A stretch of DNA of 64,000 nucleotides from Granulicella sibirica (GCF_004115155.1 NZ_RDSM01000006.1:140213-204212), one strand, 5' to 3'. Positions 1 to 8,529 are shown, numbered from the stretch's first letter. Translations and numbers: made by a program. Notes: generated by a model not told the origin, from the letters alone.

Positions 1-166
1 AAGAGCAGGTGCGAAAGCCACTTTGGCAGCCCGATCCCCACCTGTAGACCGTTCAAAAAGAATCGCAGCCAGGAATGCAGAAGCAAGACCGCGAAATGGA
101 AAAACCGCGCAGCAGGTCTACCGTCTCCAACCGCGCTACCGCCGCGCCATTGCTGAGTCATACCTT

Positions 167-1303
167 TTACAGCGCTGGTTCCGCCCGCATTCGCTCTTCA
201 GCAGAGCGGCTTGATCTGGATTCGACCATATCCCTCAACTGCATAAATGGGCGCTCGATCAGTAAATGCAGTACACCGGCAGCAGCGAAGCAGGTTGTAA
301 GAAAAACAACGCTCGCTTCAAAGCTTCTCCCAACAGTGAGCGTGGGAAAGTAAATCTGGTCCATGTGGACGATCTCTTTATGGGTGAGATAGAGACTGAA
401 AGCAAGTGTCGCCAGCAACTGTGTACCCGGTATTCGGTAACGGTTTAGCAAGCCTTCAGTGCTCAGGCTAGATGCCACGATGAGACCTAAGCCGCACGCA
501 AGAAGTGGGTACCCGACCACCGTTCCCCACGCGGGAGATCCGGTCAATTTTCCAAGACCATTATTGCGGAACATCCACATGACGGCGAGTACGAGAACCA
601 TACCCGAGAGGAGAGATGCGTGGCCATGCCGGCTAAGCGACTTCCACCACTGCGGACGAAAGTTCTTCACGAGCGCCAGAGTGACACCTACGGAAAGCCC
701 ATCGAGACGCATGTACGTCTGGTAGTAGATACGAACGAAGTACCTGTCTGTGATGTGCGTGATCGCAACCGCACGAGCCGCTAGGCCAAACGCAACTACA
801 AAGGCTAGTAAGTAGGACGTTCGTCGGAACGAGCGTCGACGCATCATCGCCATCACGAGTAAAGGAAGAATCAGATAGAAATGTTCCTCAACGCAGAGGG
901 ACCATGCGTGTGAAAACGCTCGGTACTGAGGTTGAAAGAAAATGTTTTCAGTGAAAGTGAAGAATTCCCAGGCAGGTGCAAGGCCCGGTTCTTCTCGCCA
1001 AGCTGGAACCCACAGATAGAGCAGCAGCACGGCGACGTAAGCAGGAACGATGCGAAACATCCGCCGCTGGTAAAAAAGACTTATGGAGAATTTCTCCCCG
1101 TTTGCGTAAGACTTGAGTAGCTGATTCCCGATCAGAAAGCCGCTTAGAACGAAGAAAAGGTCGACACCCATCCAGCCGTATTGCTCAACAAGGACCATTT
1201 TCTCAGGGAGAACATCCTGGAGATGAAAGAGCATCACAGCTACGATTGCGACAGAACGAAGAGTGTCGAGGCCATGGAATCGCGCGGACTGGAGTGGATG
1301 CAT
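167..1303 (-). CDS. Acyltransferase family 3 (OafA/YrhL-like) membrane protein
   Basis: A 378 aa polytopic membrane protein. The N-terminus (GLDTLRSVAIVAVMLFHLQD) is the hallmark first helix of the acyltransferase-3 family, which transfers acyl groups, usually acetyl, to cell-surface polysaccharides, antibiotics or lipids from the cytoplasmic face. The next signature, GVDLFFVLSGFLIGNQL, follows at about residue 47. About ten hydrophobic segments continue to the end, and the length is normal for the family. The acceptor cannot be predicted. The gene stands alone: the next gene on the right runs the other way and nothing recognisable lies between its stop and the window edge. A stray fragment of the same family occurs at the far end of the window (63770-63874). 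Confidence 0.9.
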   Translation of the reverse strand: MHPLQSARFHGLDTLRSVAIVAVMLFHLQDVLPEKMVLVEQYGWMGVDLFFVLSGFLIGNQLLKSYANGEKFSISLFYQRRMFRIVPAYVAVLLLYLWVPAWREEPGLAPAWEFFTFTENIFFQPQYRAFSHAWSLCVEEHFYLILPLLVMAMMRRRSFRRTSYLLAFVVAFGLAARAVAITHITDRYFVRIYYQTYMRLDGLSVGVTLALVKNFRPQWWKSLSRHGHASLLSGMVLVLAVMWMFRNNGLGKLTGSPAWGTVVGYPLLACGLGLIVASSLSTEGLLNRYRIPGTQLLATLAFSLYLTHKEIVHMDQIYFPTLTVGRSFEASVVFLTTCFAAAGVLHLLIERPFMQLRDMVESRSSRSAEERMRAEPAL

Positions 1304-1492
1304 TCAGCCTCTCGTATGAATCGGTTAACCAGCCCGGCGTGTGAGGCCCAATGCGTAGACAAGCTAGAGTCTAGGCCCGCTGCCTGTTATTAAGCTCCAA
1401 GATCCCGTGCGAACCACTCTCGGCAACAGTGTGCACAAGGAAGGACCTGCAGGTCGTTATCGCTCACGTTCAAGGCGGGATGAAAGGGTGCA

Positions 1493-1508
1493 GTCCTAGC
1501 GGCCCAAG
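1493..1508. repeat. Short repeat shared with 8261-8276
   Basis: GTCCTAGCGGCCCAAG here matches GTCCTAGCGGCACCAG at 8261-8276, inside the composite inverted-repeat element there. It suggests that the element at this locus extends beyond the core palindrome at 1584-1607. The match is short and could be chance. Confidence 0.3.
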
Positions 1509-1571
1509 AAGCGTCGGTCGGGCTTCAAGCTGCCGCCATTCGATGGGAGAAATCACACACGACTACTCCGG

Positions 1572-1964
1572 TTGTCAGAGATGATTGCCGAAAACGCCCC
1601 GTTTTCCTTGAATCTTGTGATTGACGACAGAGCAGTCGGTAAAATCAGCAACGTGATCTCGATCCTGCATGAGCGTGAATACAAGACTCTCGGCGACATC
1701 GAGATTCGTGAGACGGACTGGCAGAGAATTCGAGAGCGCGGGCGGCTGCGGTTTATGGCCGATTGCTGTCGGTCATCCATATCGGGCAGGGTCGGGCTTG
1801 TGCTGATGCTCTCATCGGTGGAAGGCCTACACAGCTTGCACTCCATTGATACATCAGCTTGGCTCCTGCTTCTGTTTGGTGCGTATGCACTCTCAGCGAG
1901 CATCATCTACTCGGCCCGTGCTTGGGGCCGTCTTGAGCGTAGGTTTGATCGAAGTTGGCGATAA
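1572..1964 (+). CDS. Hypothetical protein with C-terminal membrane helix
   Basis: An open frame of 130 codons with no family I recognise. It has a charged amphipathic middle (about residues 30-60, rich in Arg and Glu) and one strongly hydrophobic stretch at about residues 94-112 (WLLLLFGAYALSASIIY), followed by a basic tail, so it could be a small membrane-anchored protein. Both ends are odd: the start codon region contains one copy of the short palindromic repeat (1584-1607) and the stop codon lies inside another (1951-1974). The first dozen residues may therefore be repeat-derived, and a later start or no gene at all is possible. Confidence 0.35.
   Translation: MSEMIAENAPFSLNLVIDDRAVGKISNVISILHEREYKTLGDIEIRETDWQRIRERGRLRFMADCCRSSISGRVGLVLMLSSVEGLHSLHSIDTSAWLLLLFGAYALSASIIYSARAWGRLERRFDRSWR
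1584..1607. repeat. Dispersed palindromic repeat (box B) copy 1
   Basis: The core GAAAACGCCCCGTTTTCC fits the recurring pattern GAAGTTGG, 3-4 bases, then AAACNCCGTTTT. The AAAAC/GTTTT arms can form a small hairpin. Other copies lie near 1951, 5455, 6236, 7208, 8285 and 8527. Confidence 0.5.
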
Positions 1965-1974
1965 CCCCGTTTGC
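1951..1974. repeat. Dispersed palindromic repeat (box B) copy 2
   Basis: GAAGTTGGCG followed by ATAACCCCGTTTGC. It overlaps the stop codon of the 130 aa hypothetical gene at 1572-1964, a placement also seen for the copy at 8527. Confidence 0.55.
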
Positions 1975-2019
1975 GGGGAGCAAGTTGAAGAGGGCCTAGT
2001 ATCTTGGTTGTAGCCGACG

Positions 2020-2676
2020 ATGACCAACCAGCGCATTAGGACCAACAGTAATGGTTCGGAGTTGATTAGAGCGCGCTTTGCGCTCCGCCTCTCTGAGATT
2101 GGCTTTATCCGCAACGGAGACTGGTTTGTCCTTCGGCTGAGCTCTGATCTACGCGGCTTGGTCTCCTTCAACTTTGCCGCGCACCGTGAAGACCACTTAT
2201 TGGGCGTTTGTCCCATCGTCAGTCTGGAGTTCTGCTCCATCGCTAAGAAGCTCAACGAGCTCACAGACAACCCTCTCAGCAAAGTTCAACCGTCGCTCAG
2301 CTGTGGCTTGGGATACCTGATGCCGGAAGGCCGCTGGCTCGAGTGGCTGTTCAATCCTGCTTCCGCCGACGTCGATGAGAATGACCACATTGCCCAAATA
2401 TGCGAAGCAATACATACCTACGGGCTCCCCTTCTTCGCTGATAACCGATCGGTGGACACTCCGATAGAGAACCTGATCCATCATCGTTTTTCATTTAAGG
2501 ATCGTGCGTCGTTCCACTTGCCTCTGGCATACAGCCTGAGATTTCAGTGGTCATCAGCGTTAGACCTAGTAAGGAACACACAGTCCGAGATGTTGGGCCG
2601 AACCGACGAGGCGGCGAAGTCGTTCCGATCCTTCGCGCAAAGATTTATCGATGAAATTTCGATTATCGATTTGTGA
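2020..2676 (+). CDS. Hypothetical protein, possibly DUF4304-like/immunity-type
   Basis: A 218 aa soluble protein with no signal peptide or membrane segment. The N-terminal third (GFIRNGDWFVLRLSSDLRGL, about residues 27-46) resembles the opening of DUF4304-type proteins, a family found among polymorphic-toxin immunity proteins. That likeness is by eye and weak. The rest has no motif I recognise. The gene lies in the same direction and just upstream of the RHS/YD-repeat protein, which is where such accessory proteins are found. Its stop is followed at once by repeat box A (2685-2711). Confidence 0.55.
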   Translation: MTNQRIRTNSNGSELIRARFALRLSEIGFIRNGDWFVLRLSSDLRGLVSFNFAAHREDHLLGVCPIVSLEFCSIAKKLNELTDNPLSKVQPSLSCGLGYLMPEGRWLEWLFNPASADVDENDHIAQICEAIHTYGLPFFADNRSVDTPIENLIHHRFSFKDRASFHLPLAYSLRFQWSSALDLVRNTQSEMLGRTDEAAKSFRSFAQRFIDEISIIDL

Positions 2677-2684
2677 AACTCTTT

Positions 2685-2711
2685 GAAAGTCGGTGTTGTC
2701 GGCAACTTCGG
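2685..2711. repeat. Dispersed repeat box A copy 1
   Basis: The stretch begins GAAAGTCGGTGTTGTCGG and ends GGCAACTTCGG. Near-identical stretches occur at 8235-8261 and, less well conserved, at 5385-5410. It lies between the 218 aa hypothetical gene and the RHS-like gene. No box B is visible downstream of this copy. Confidence 0.5.
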
Positions 2712-2779
2712 ATGCCGATAGCTGGCTAGCTCCTCCGTGGTATTGCGCCTCCCTTGGGTTCACCTTAGCCTGTTGTGGT

Positions 2780-4789
2780 ATGCAGAACTCTGTCCTCCCT
2801 CCAGGCCTCAAAGAGCAAGCAGGAGAGCAAACTCGAGAACTCTTTGGGCCGGGCTACACCTCTTCCTCGTGGGATGTCTCAGGTTCAAGCGAAGATCGCT
2901 CCCCGCAGTCTCGGCCGCCGGACTCCTCTGTTCGCAGAAGGCTTCGTATCATCATGGGCGGAATTGTGATTGCATTCGGGATCGGCGCTTCGGGATATCG
3001 AATGATGAACCACGGCTCGAGCTCACGACCCAGGCCGTGGAGTCACGGCGGCGCGGTTGCGCTGCCGAGCGAACTCTCCGGGACAGGACGAATCTATCTG
3101 CTCCAACTCGGTTCCCACAAGGATCCATATGCCGTTGTCGAGATGGCGAGTTGGCTTCGTGGGACCTACTCGCTCGACACCCAGGTGCTACCGCCAGAGC
3201 CGCTGAGCGATGCCACCTATGATCACTCTCGTCACAGCTACGTCGCAGAGCGAATCAACGATCAGATCAAGCGCGACCACCCTGGCCTGGCGGCAGATCC
3301 GAATGCTGTTCTCATCGGGTTCACCGACGATAAAATGTATTCGGTGACGGAACGCTACAGCGACACCTTCTCGCAACGCGACCACCGCACCGCCATCATC
3401 TCCTCCGAGGGCATGCAATATAAGACGTGGTTCGGTCGGGGGGCAAACTGGAAGACTCCGACTTCGGTGCTGCTGCAAAACCGTCTTCGGCGCATCCTTC
3501 TTAAGGACGTCGCAGTCCTGTTCTGGCATCTGCCGCTCAATGATGACCCTGGCAGCCTCCTCTACTACCGCCTTAATCCGAATCTTCCCGGCAACGACGT
3601 CTTCGAGTCCGATCTTGATCCAGTCCATTCACCCTGGGGCCTGTACGTCGCCGATCCTTGCATCGTCTTCACTCATAGCCCGGAATCGTCTCTGACGATC
3701 ACAAATCCACTCATCCAGCAGTGTGATTATGCTGAGAGCGCTGGTTCGCTGCAATCCGCCCTCGCCACGCCGGATCATCCGCCGGACACCTCTGAGGAGC
3801 GCATCGAACTCCGTCTTGCCAATGGACTGCTCACCGAAAAACATACCGATTTTTTCCTGCCCGGCGCTATTCCAATTAGGCTGGAACGTGCCACCAGCAG
3901 TCGCTGGCAGATGGCATCGGCTTTCGGTATGAGCGGCAGCCATAACTACGATCGCTATCTCGGCTCCTTCGACGGAATGCGGCACATGGTAATCGCGAGC
4001 GCTGGAAGCAGCGATGTCGGACTCACGCGACATCCTTCGTGGCTGCCTCTGCTGCTGCTCAACACATGGGTTGATTCAGATTTGTCGGGCAGTGCGCTCA
4101 AGCTGCGTTGGGTAGCCAGTCCGGCAGAACACTTCGATCTGACCCGCTACAACGGTGAGGTTGACTCCTACCTGCCCTGCACCGACGTCGAGGTCTGCTA
4201 CCTCAACGCCTACGAGGATGCGACCGGACAAAAGCTCATCTTCGAGCGTGACTCGCAACGCAACCTGCTGAGTCTTCGCGCCTCCAGTGGAAGCTGGGTG
4301 CGGCTGACCCACGATTCAAATCCCGAAGTAAAGATCCGTGTCACGGAGATAAGCGATAGCCAGGGGCGCAAGGTGAAGTATGCCTATAACCAGAGAGGCC
4401 AGCTGTCGGAGGCGGCCTATCCCTCGGGCGAAGTGCTGAGCTATGAGTACGACGGCGCCCAAAACCTGCTCAGCGTAGCGTCTAGTCTCGGCGGCGGGCC
4501 GAAGCTGCCACTCATCACCAATCGCTACGAACGCGGCCATCTGGTCGCTCAGACGTTGACTGACGGACATACCTACAGGTACGCCTTCCTGGAAGTCTCA
4601 AACGGTGTGATCGCCCGCGCTCAGGTCACAGCTCCAGACGGCACGCTATTTCAGATCGCGTTCGGCCGGGATGGAGCAGCCATCCACGCGGATGAGCAAG
4701 GGTCGGAGCATTCGCTTACGAAGGTTGCGCGTACGAGTTTCGGGGCGCTGCCGCAGACCGAAGTGACGACACCTCTCATACGGATGTAG
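2780..4789 (+). CDS. RHS/YD-repeat protein with N-terminal metzincin-like region
   Basis: A large protein of about 669 aa from the ATG at 2780 (the frame is open from 2693). After a cytoplasmic-looking leader there is one hydrophobic segment (IIMGGIVIAFGIGASGY), so it is probably anchored or exported. The next ~170 residues (VLIGFTDDKMYSVTERY...RTAIISSEGM) are laid out like archaemetzincin-type predicted proteases, but I see no HExxH zinc motif, so it is probably inactive. The C-terminal third carries RHS core and YD repeats (VKYAYNQRGQLSEAAYPSG, LSYEYDGAQNLLSVAS). The protein ends soon after the repeats and has no hypervariable toxin domain. It may be a truncated RHS protein. The start codon is uncertain because no good ribosome-binding site is visible. 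Confidence 0.7.
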   Translation: MQNSVLPPGLKEQAGEQTRELFGPGYTSSSWDVSGSSEDRSPQSRPPDSSVRRRLRIIMGGIVIAFGIGASGYRMMNHGSSSRPRPWSHGGAVALPSELSGTGRIYLLQLGSHKDPYAVVEMASWLRGTYSLDTQVLPPEPLSDATYDHSRHSYVAERINDQIKRDHPGLAADPNAVLIGFTDDKMYSVTERYSDTFSQRDHRTAIISSEGMQYKTWFGRGANWKTPTSVLLQNRLRRILLKDVAVLFWHLPLNDDPGSLLYYRLNPNLPGNDVFESDLDPVHSPWGLYVADPCIVFTHSPESSLTITNPLIQQCDYAESAGSLQSALATPDHPPDTSEERIELRLANGLLTEKHTDFFLPGAIPIRLERATSSRWQMASAFGMSGSHNYDRYLGSFDGMRHMVIASAGSSDVGLTRHPSWLPLLLLNTWVDSDLSGSALKLRWVASPAEHFDLTRYNGEVDSYLPCTDVEVCYLNAYEDATGQKLIFERDSQRNLLSLRASSGSWVRLTHDSNPEVKIRVTEISDSQGRKVKYAYNQRGQLSEAAYPSGEVLSYEYDGAQNLLSVASSLGGGPKLPLITNRYERGHLVAQTLTDGHTYRYAFLEVSNGVIARAQVTAPDGTLFQIAFGRDGAAIHADEQGSEHSLTKVARTSFGALPQTEVTTPLIRM

Positions 4790-4924
4790 GTTCGTTGTCT
4801 CTTGCAGCAATCTCGACACATCCAACGGCGATAGCCGGCCGCAGTTGGCCACAAAGCCGTTGTCAAGGCGTTGGGAGCAATGGCTCAGACACTGCGTCCC
4901 TTGGCCTTTGGTATCATCTGCCAC

Positions 4925-5395
4925 ATGTCGCGAGTGAAGAACGGGATTGCTGAGAGCTACCCCTCTCTGGCAACAAGTACAGTCTTCCTCCCAGCTGAAG
5001 AATCATCGGATCTGCGGTTGATGGGCGAACTCGCCGCCCATGCGATAGATCTGTTCGAGGCTGGCGACGTGGAAGACGTTCGACCCGCATTCCACTTAGC
5101 CGAGCTGTTCCTTGCTTCTACTCTTGAGGCAGAACGTGATGCAGCAGCACTCGGCTTTCTCGAGACCATTCAAAACATAGCGTCTCATCGAACCTATGGG
5201 ATGGCAGCCTTTGAACAGTTCTTGGGTGCCGAATCCCAGGTTGCGTTGGCTAAACTCATGGAAGTATGGCGAGGAAAGGCAAGTCTTGCCGAAGCGAACT
5301 TCTCCGAAGGAGTTGTTGGAGAACGTGGAAAACCCAGAGTTGCACAAAATCATCGAGCAAATGACTCGCGAGTAGCGTTCCCGCAAAAGTCTTAG
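4925..5395 (+). CDS. Hypothetical protein, possible DUF7674-like immunity protein
   Basis: About 156 aa from the ATG at 4925; in-frame starts at 4871 (TTG) and 4880 (ATG) are alternatives. It is a predicted all-helical soluble protein with an acidic middle (FEAGDVEDVRPAFHLAELFLASTLEAERDAAALGFLETIQN), the pattern of small DUF7674-type proteins. That assignment is from memory and unverified. It follows the truncated-looking RHS gene by about 130 bases on the same strand, the usual position of an immunity gene. The last 30 residues are basic and low in pattern, and the stop codon sits in repeat box A, so the natural C-terminus may have been altered. Confidence 0.55.
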   Translation: MSRVKNGIAESYPSLATSTVFLPAEESSDLRLMGELAAHAIDLFEAGDVEDVRPAFHLAELFLASTLEAERDAAALGFLETIQNIASHRTYGMAAFEQFLGAESQVALAKLMEVWRGKASLAEANFSEGVVGERGKPRVAQNHRANDSRVAFPQKS

Positions 5396-5478
5396 TTGTC
5401 GGCAAGTTCGCCTCCCAGAGGGCTGTTTAGGTTTCTGGGCAGAACTTAAGGGTCGAAGTTGGTGAAAACGCCGTTTTG
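5385..5478. repeat. Composite inverted-repeat element (box A plus box B)
   Basis: Box A (AAAAGTCTTAGTTGTCGGC at 5385) and box B (GAAGTTGGTG then AAAACGCCGTTTTG at 5455-5478) flank a 44 base loop. The inner parts of the two arms are roughly complementary (GGCAAGTTCG against CGAAGTTGG). It starts inside the end of the preceding gene and is followed by a minus-strand gene. Confidence 0.55.
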
Positions 5479-5604
5479 CATTCGGTTCCTTAGGTCAGGA
5501 TGAGCTGCAACTTGAGAACGAGCATCCTTGAACGTTCCAAGGTAGTGCTAACGGCCCGATCAAATGTCATCGCACTTGGAAATCGCGCGTACTGAGGCGG
5601 TTGG

Positions 5605-6165
5605 CTATCGGGATTTCAGCTGGTCGATGAAGGCAATGACCGAGGGGGCAGACCAGTCGGCAGCGGCGGTGTGTTTGGCTACCATGCGACCGTCGCGGTC
5701 GTATAGGAAGGTTGAGGGGAATTGGTGGAGCTGCATGCTGGGTGGGATGTCGTCGTCGTGGGTCAGATAGAAGGGCAGGTTGAGATGGTTACGGCGTGCA
5801 TAGGAGCGGACGGCGGTCGGTGAGTCCATGCGGGACACAATGAGGAACTCTACATTGGGATCGTTGCGATAGTGGTCGTACAGCTTCTGGACTGTGGGCA
5901 TTTCGGCTATGCACTGGATGCACCAGGTCCCCCAGAGATCGAGGAAGACCACCTTGCCCTTCGTGGAGGAGAGGTGAAGGGGCACGCCATCAAGGGTACG
6001 GTAGACGAGGTCAGGAGCGGATTGCGGATTGTAAGCGAGCTGGGGAGGCTGCTCGTTGGAGGCGATCTTGTGTACAACAAATTTAAGAAAGACGAAGCCG
6101 ATGATGATGCTGAGGACGGTGAGCGTCAGGAGAGCGAGTACCACTCTGCGTAGAATCGTCGGCAC
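5605..6165 (-). CDS. TlpA-like thiol-disulfide oxidoreductase
   Basis: A 186 aa membrane-anchored thioredoxin-fold protein. A single N-terminal helix (about residues 8-32) places the catalytic domain in the periplasm. The redox motif is WCIQC (Cys82 and Cys85) in the context FLDLWGTWCIQCIAEMP, typical of the TlpA/ResA/AhpC-TSA group. The cis-proline loop is probably FPSTFLYDRDG near residue 153. These proteins reduce or isomerise periplasmic disulfides, for example in cytochrome c maturation or oxidative stress. No cytochrome or electron-transfer gene is adjacent, so the partner is unknown. It is transcribed alone, opposite to its neighbours. Confidence 0.88.
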   Translation of the reverse strand: MPTILRRVVLALLTLTVLSIIIGFVFLKFVVHKIASNEQPPQLAYNPQSAPDLVYRTLDGVPLHLSSTKGKVVFLDLWGTWCIQCIAEMPTVQKLYDHYRNDPNVEFLIVSRMDSPTAVRSYARRNHLNLPFYLTHDDDIPPSMQLHQFPSTFLYDRDGRMVAKHTAAADWSAPSVIAFIDQLKSR

Positions 6166-6235
6166 GGCTCATCTCCTGGTCGAGATTAATGTACATCTGC
6201 GGGTGGGCGTAGTTGAAGCCTTTATTCGGAAGACC

Positions 6236-6259
6236 GAAGTTGGTCAAAACCCCGTTTCC
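6236..6259. repeat. Dispersed palindromic repeat (box B) copy 4
   Basis: GAAGTTGGTC followed by AAAACCCCGTTTCC, in the intergenic space between the TlpA-like gene and the secreted hypothetical gene. No box A partner is seen. Confidence 0.55.
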
Positions 6260-6370
6260 AGGGCAGATGCCAGCGACAACGCGACTTGTGAGTCTTTGAC
6301 GGGTCATAGGACGTGTGCGCTGCTCTAGCCAGACGAGTTCGGGCCAGCAAACTTCTTTGAGATTTTCTCA

Positions 6371-7105
6371 ATGTTCTTCAGCTTGCTTCAGAGATCCATC
6401 CGATTGTCAGCCTTCTTCCTTCTTGCGGTTACCGTTGGGGAAGCTCAGAGCAAGGAAGCTCCGCTCCCCCCGGACGTGCCTGCGCTGGAATGCAGGCCCC
6501 CTGCCGTGTTCAACTTCGACGGCCTGCGTGTCTTCAGCGGCACAGCCCCGGTCCTGATGACGTTTCACTGCGGGGACAAGGGCAGTGAAGCCGCCGCCTG
6601 CCACGCCGAGTATCTCGACCCAGCCAGGCCTGACGAATATCAAGGCGATCTCATCGCTCCCGGTGCGACCCAGGACCGTTGGACGTGCGCCATGGTGGGC
6701 GGATGGTCGGGTTGGATCCCAACCGATCGGCTGGTGCCCGTCCCGTCGACTCCCGCCATCACGACGGAACAGTGGCTCGGAACCTGGGTCACCGGCCATG
6801 CACGCATGCACAGTGACCGGCTGGTCGTTACGCGCAGTGCCGAAGGCCACGGCAAGATCCACGTCGAGGGCAGGGCGTATTACACCAACATTGCGCACAA
6901 TGTGCATACCGGCCAGGTGAGCGGCGACGCCGTCGCCATGGGGCCATTTCTCCACATCCTCGATCACGGCGAGTTGCCAGATTGCGTCCTTGATCTGAAG
7001 TACGACCTTGCCAGCAAAACCTTCCGTGCCGTCGATAATCAGCTATGCGGCGGTTTCAACGTCACGTTCGATGGAACCTGGCATCAGGCGAACTCGAAGA
7101 ACTAG
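6371..7105 (+). CDS. Secreted hypothetical protein
   Basis: A 244 aa protein with a clear Sec signal peptide (residues 1-25, cleavage near VGEAQS). The mature part falls in two halves. The first, up to about residue 125, carries several cysteines (CRPPA, HCGDKG, ACHAEY, WTCAMVGG) and an SH3-like GWSGWIPTDRL motif. The second begins WLGTWVTGHARMHSDRLVV and resembles a small beta-barrel, with two more cysteines at the end. It is likely periplasmic and disulfide-bonded; the neighbouring TlpA-like protein could act on it, but that is only a guess from proximity. I recognise no named family. Confidence 0.75.
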   Translation: MFFSLLQRSIRLSAFFLLAVTVGEAQSKEAPLPPDVPALECRPPAVFNFDGLRVFSGTAPVLMTFHCGDKGSEAAACHAEYLDPARPDEYQGDLIAPGATQDRWTCAMVGGWSGWIPTDRLVPVPSTPAITTEQWLGTWVTGHARMHSDRLVVTRSAEGHGKIHVEGRAYYTNIAHNVHTGQVSGDAVAMGPFLHILDHGELPDCVLDLKYDLASKTFRAVDNQLCGGFNVTFDGTWHQANSKN

Positions 7106-7207
7106 CTTTGAGCAAGAGCATTCTGCTTCCAGCGCGTGAGTTGCAGAGGTCTGGAGTCATCGGGACCCAGAGAACGCATTGAGTGTGACTGATCCCGGCT
7201 CCTGGAG

Positions 7208-7236
7208 CAGTTGGTTTCCCATAACTCCCGTTTTCG
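7208..7236. repeat. Dispersed palindromic repeat (box B) copy 5, divergent
   Basis: GCAGTTGG, then nine bases, then AACTCCCGTTTTC. The spacing is longer than in other copies. It lies in the intergenic space before the DUF1569 gene. Confidence 0.4.
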
Positions 7237-7299
7237 AGGCGGGCGTTGCTGTAGCAGCGGGTAAACTGTCAGCGAGACACTGATACACCCCACGCTGCC

Positions 7300-7761
7300 A
7301 TGAAAAATCTCTTCGATCCTGCTCTGCTCAAAGACATAAAGCAACGCATAGGCCGTCTAGACCCCGACAGTGAACGGCAATGGGGTCAGATGCCGGTCAC
7401 TCAAATGCTTTCGCATTGCACTGCTGGCCTTCAGATGGCCATGGGCGTCATCAATCCGAGGCGGGCGCCCTTTCCTGGGAATATAATCGGCCCACTCATC
7501 AAACCGATGGTTTTCGGCAATGATAAGCCGATGCGGCGTAACTCGCCCTCTGTGCCGGAACTTTTCTCGGAGATCTCCACAGCAAGCGAGTTCGACCGGG
7601 AGCGGAACGAACTTACCGAAACCGTCGAGAGATTCGCTTCAATGGGCGAATCGTGCTGCTCGCAACATCCACATCCTTTCTTCGGGCAGCTCAAACCACA
7701 TCAGTGGGCGATCCTCATGTACAAGCACCTTGACCACCACTTGTCGCAGTTCGGTGTCTAG
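7300..7761 (+). CDS. DUF1569 (DinB-like) family protein
   Basis: A 153 aa soluble protein of the DUF1569 family, a branch of the DinB/YfiT four-helix-bundle fold. Diagnostic segments are WGQMPVTQMLSHCTAGLQMA (about residues 28-47) and HPFFGQLKPHQWAILMYKHLDHHLSQF at the C-terminus. Conserved histidines in LSHC and KHLDHHLSQF would form the metal site. The function is unknown for most members; relatives include thiol-dependent metalloenzymes. It is a single gene between two repeat copies and has no operon partner. Confidence 0.85.
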   Translation: MKNLFDPALLKDIKQRIGRLDPDSERQWGQMPVTQMLSHCTAGLQMAMGVINPRRAPFPGNIIGPLIKPMVFGNDKPMRRNSPSVPELFSEISTASEFDRERNELTETVERFASMGESCCSQHPHPFFGQLKPHQWAILMYKHLDHHLSQFGV

Positions 7762-7853
7762 GTAGTCGGCTGCGGCACCCCGCAGGCAGCTCTTTCCTTG
7801 AAAGTCGTTTCAGGGAATACAAGCCAACCCAAGACACCTTGAAGCGTGCGGCT

Positions 7854-8162
7854 TCAGCGATTAGGGGATGTGCTGGAACTTGGCCGACTGCTATTCCGAT
7901 GAGGCAACGGAAGAGAGGAGCCTTGCGGGGTAGCCTTCAAATAACCTGCATCGACGAGGTCCTCCAACGTCTGCGGAGATCGGCCCAAGTCTTTCAGATA
8001 ATTCTGCATAGCCCCGAGCACGACTCGGTTATCCTCTTGACGAACAGCTTCCTTCGCTCGTTCGACCGCTGCACTTACCAGTCGAAGACTGGCAGCGATC
8101 GCTCCCAAAGCAATTAAAGAAACACACAAAACGAGGCAAAGCTTCGTAACACGCGGTTTCAT
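7854..8162 (-). CDS. Orphan pseudopilin-like (GspG-type) protein, probably truncated
   Basis: A 102 aa protein with one N-terminal membrane helix (residues 8-30) followed by the pattern ERAKEAVRQEDNRVVLGAMQNYLKDLGRSPQTLEDLVDAGYL. This matches the start of the globular domain of type II secretion GspG-like pseudopilins. The canonical prepilin cleavage sequence (GFTLIE) is missing and the usual continuation after the GYL.. motif is absent. From about residue 78 it turns into a Ser/Pro-rich tail that looks like out-of-frame sequence. It is probably a decayed or domesticated pseudopilin-like gene, with no secretion genes nearby. Confidence 0.5.
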   Translation of the reverse strand: MKPRVTKLCLVLCVSLIALGAIAASLRLVSAAVERAKEAVRQEDNRVVLGAMQNYLKDLGRSPQTLEDLVDAGYLKATPQGSSLPLPHRNSSRPSSSTSPNR

Positions 8163-8234
8163 GAACAGATCCTCTATCTTGTTCGACTATGGCGTTACCC
8201 ACGACAAATCCGGTTGTCGTGAGGGAGACGTCCG

Positions 8235-8308
8235 AAAAGTCGGGGTTGCCGGCAACTTCGGTCCTAGCGGCACCAGGGTAACTTGAAGTTGGCCGAAACA
8301 CCGTTTTT
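8235..8308. repeat. Composite inverted-repeat element (box A plus box B), best copy
   Basis: Box A at 8235-8261 (AAAAGTCGGGGTTGCCGGC, AACTTCGG) and box B at 8285-8308 (GAAGTTGGCCGAAACACCG) are imperfect reverse complements of each other over about 25 bases, separated by a 23 base loop. The inner CGGC-AACTTC pairs with GAAGTTGGCCG with one bulged base. Box A also contains the perfect palindrome GTTGCCGGCAAC. It lies upstream of the pseudopilin-like gene. Confidence 0.65.
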
Positions 8309-8388
8309 TTGGGGACCGCGTCCTTCACCTCGGCGCGTGTCTACCTTTTTGCATCTGCAACGCGGATTTATTGTTCTACTGTACTGTC

Positions 8389-8529
8389 ATGCCGACTTTC
8401 TACAGACCGACGCAATCGCGCCATAAGCGTGTGATCTATCGGTCGATTGACCCGGACGAGCCGCGAAGACGAACCATTACGCGCGTTATCGTCGCGGTTT
8501 TGATGTTCTTGTCATGGTGGAAAGGCTAG
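8389..8529 (+). CDS. Small basic protein with C-terminal membrane helix (46 aa), tentative
   Basis: A short frame MPTFYRPTQSRHKRV... ending in a hydrophobic segment (VIVAVLMFLSWWKG). The N-terminal half is strongly basic, so a tail-anchored small membrane protein is conceivable. The stop codon TAG (8527-8529) forms the start of a box B repeat. There is no clear ribosome-binding site and no known family, so this may not be translated. Confidence 0.28.
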   Translation: MPTFYRPTQSRHKRVIYRSIDPDEPRRRTITRVIVAVLMFLSWWKG

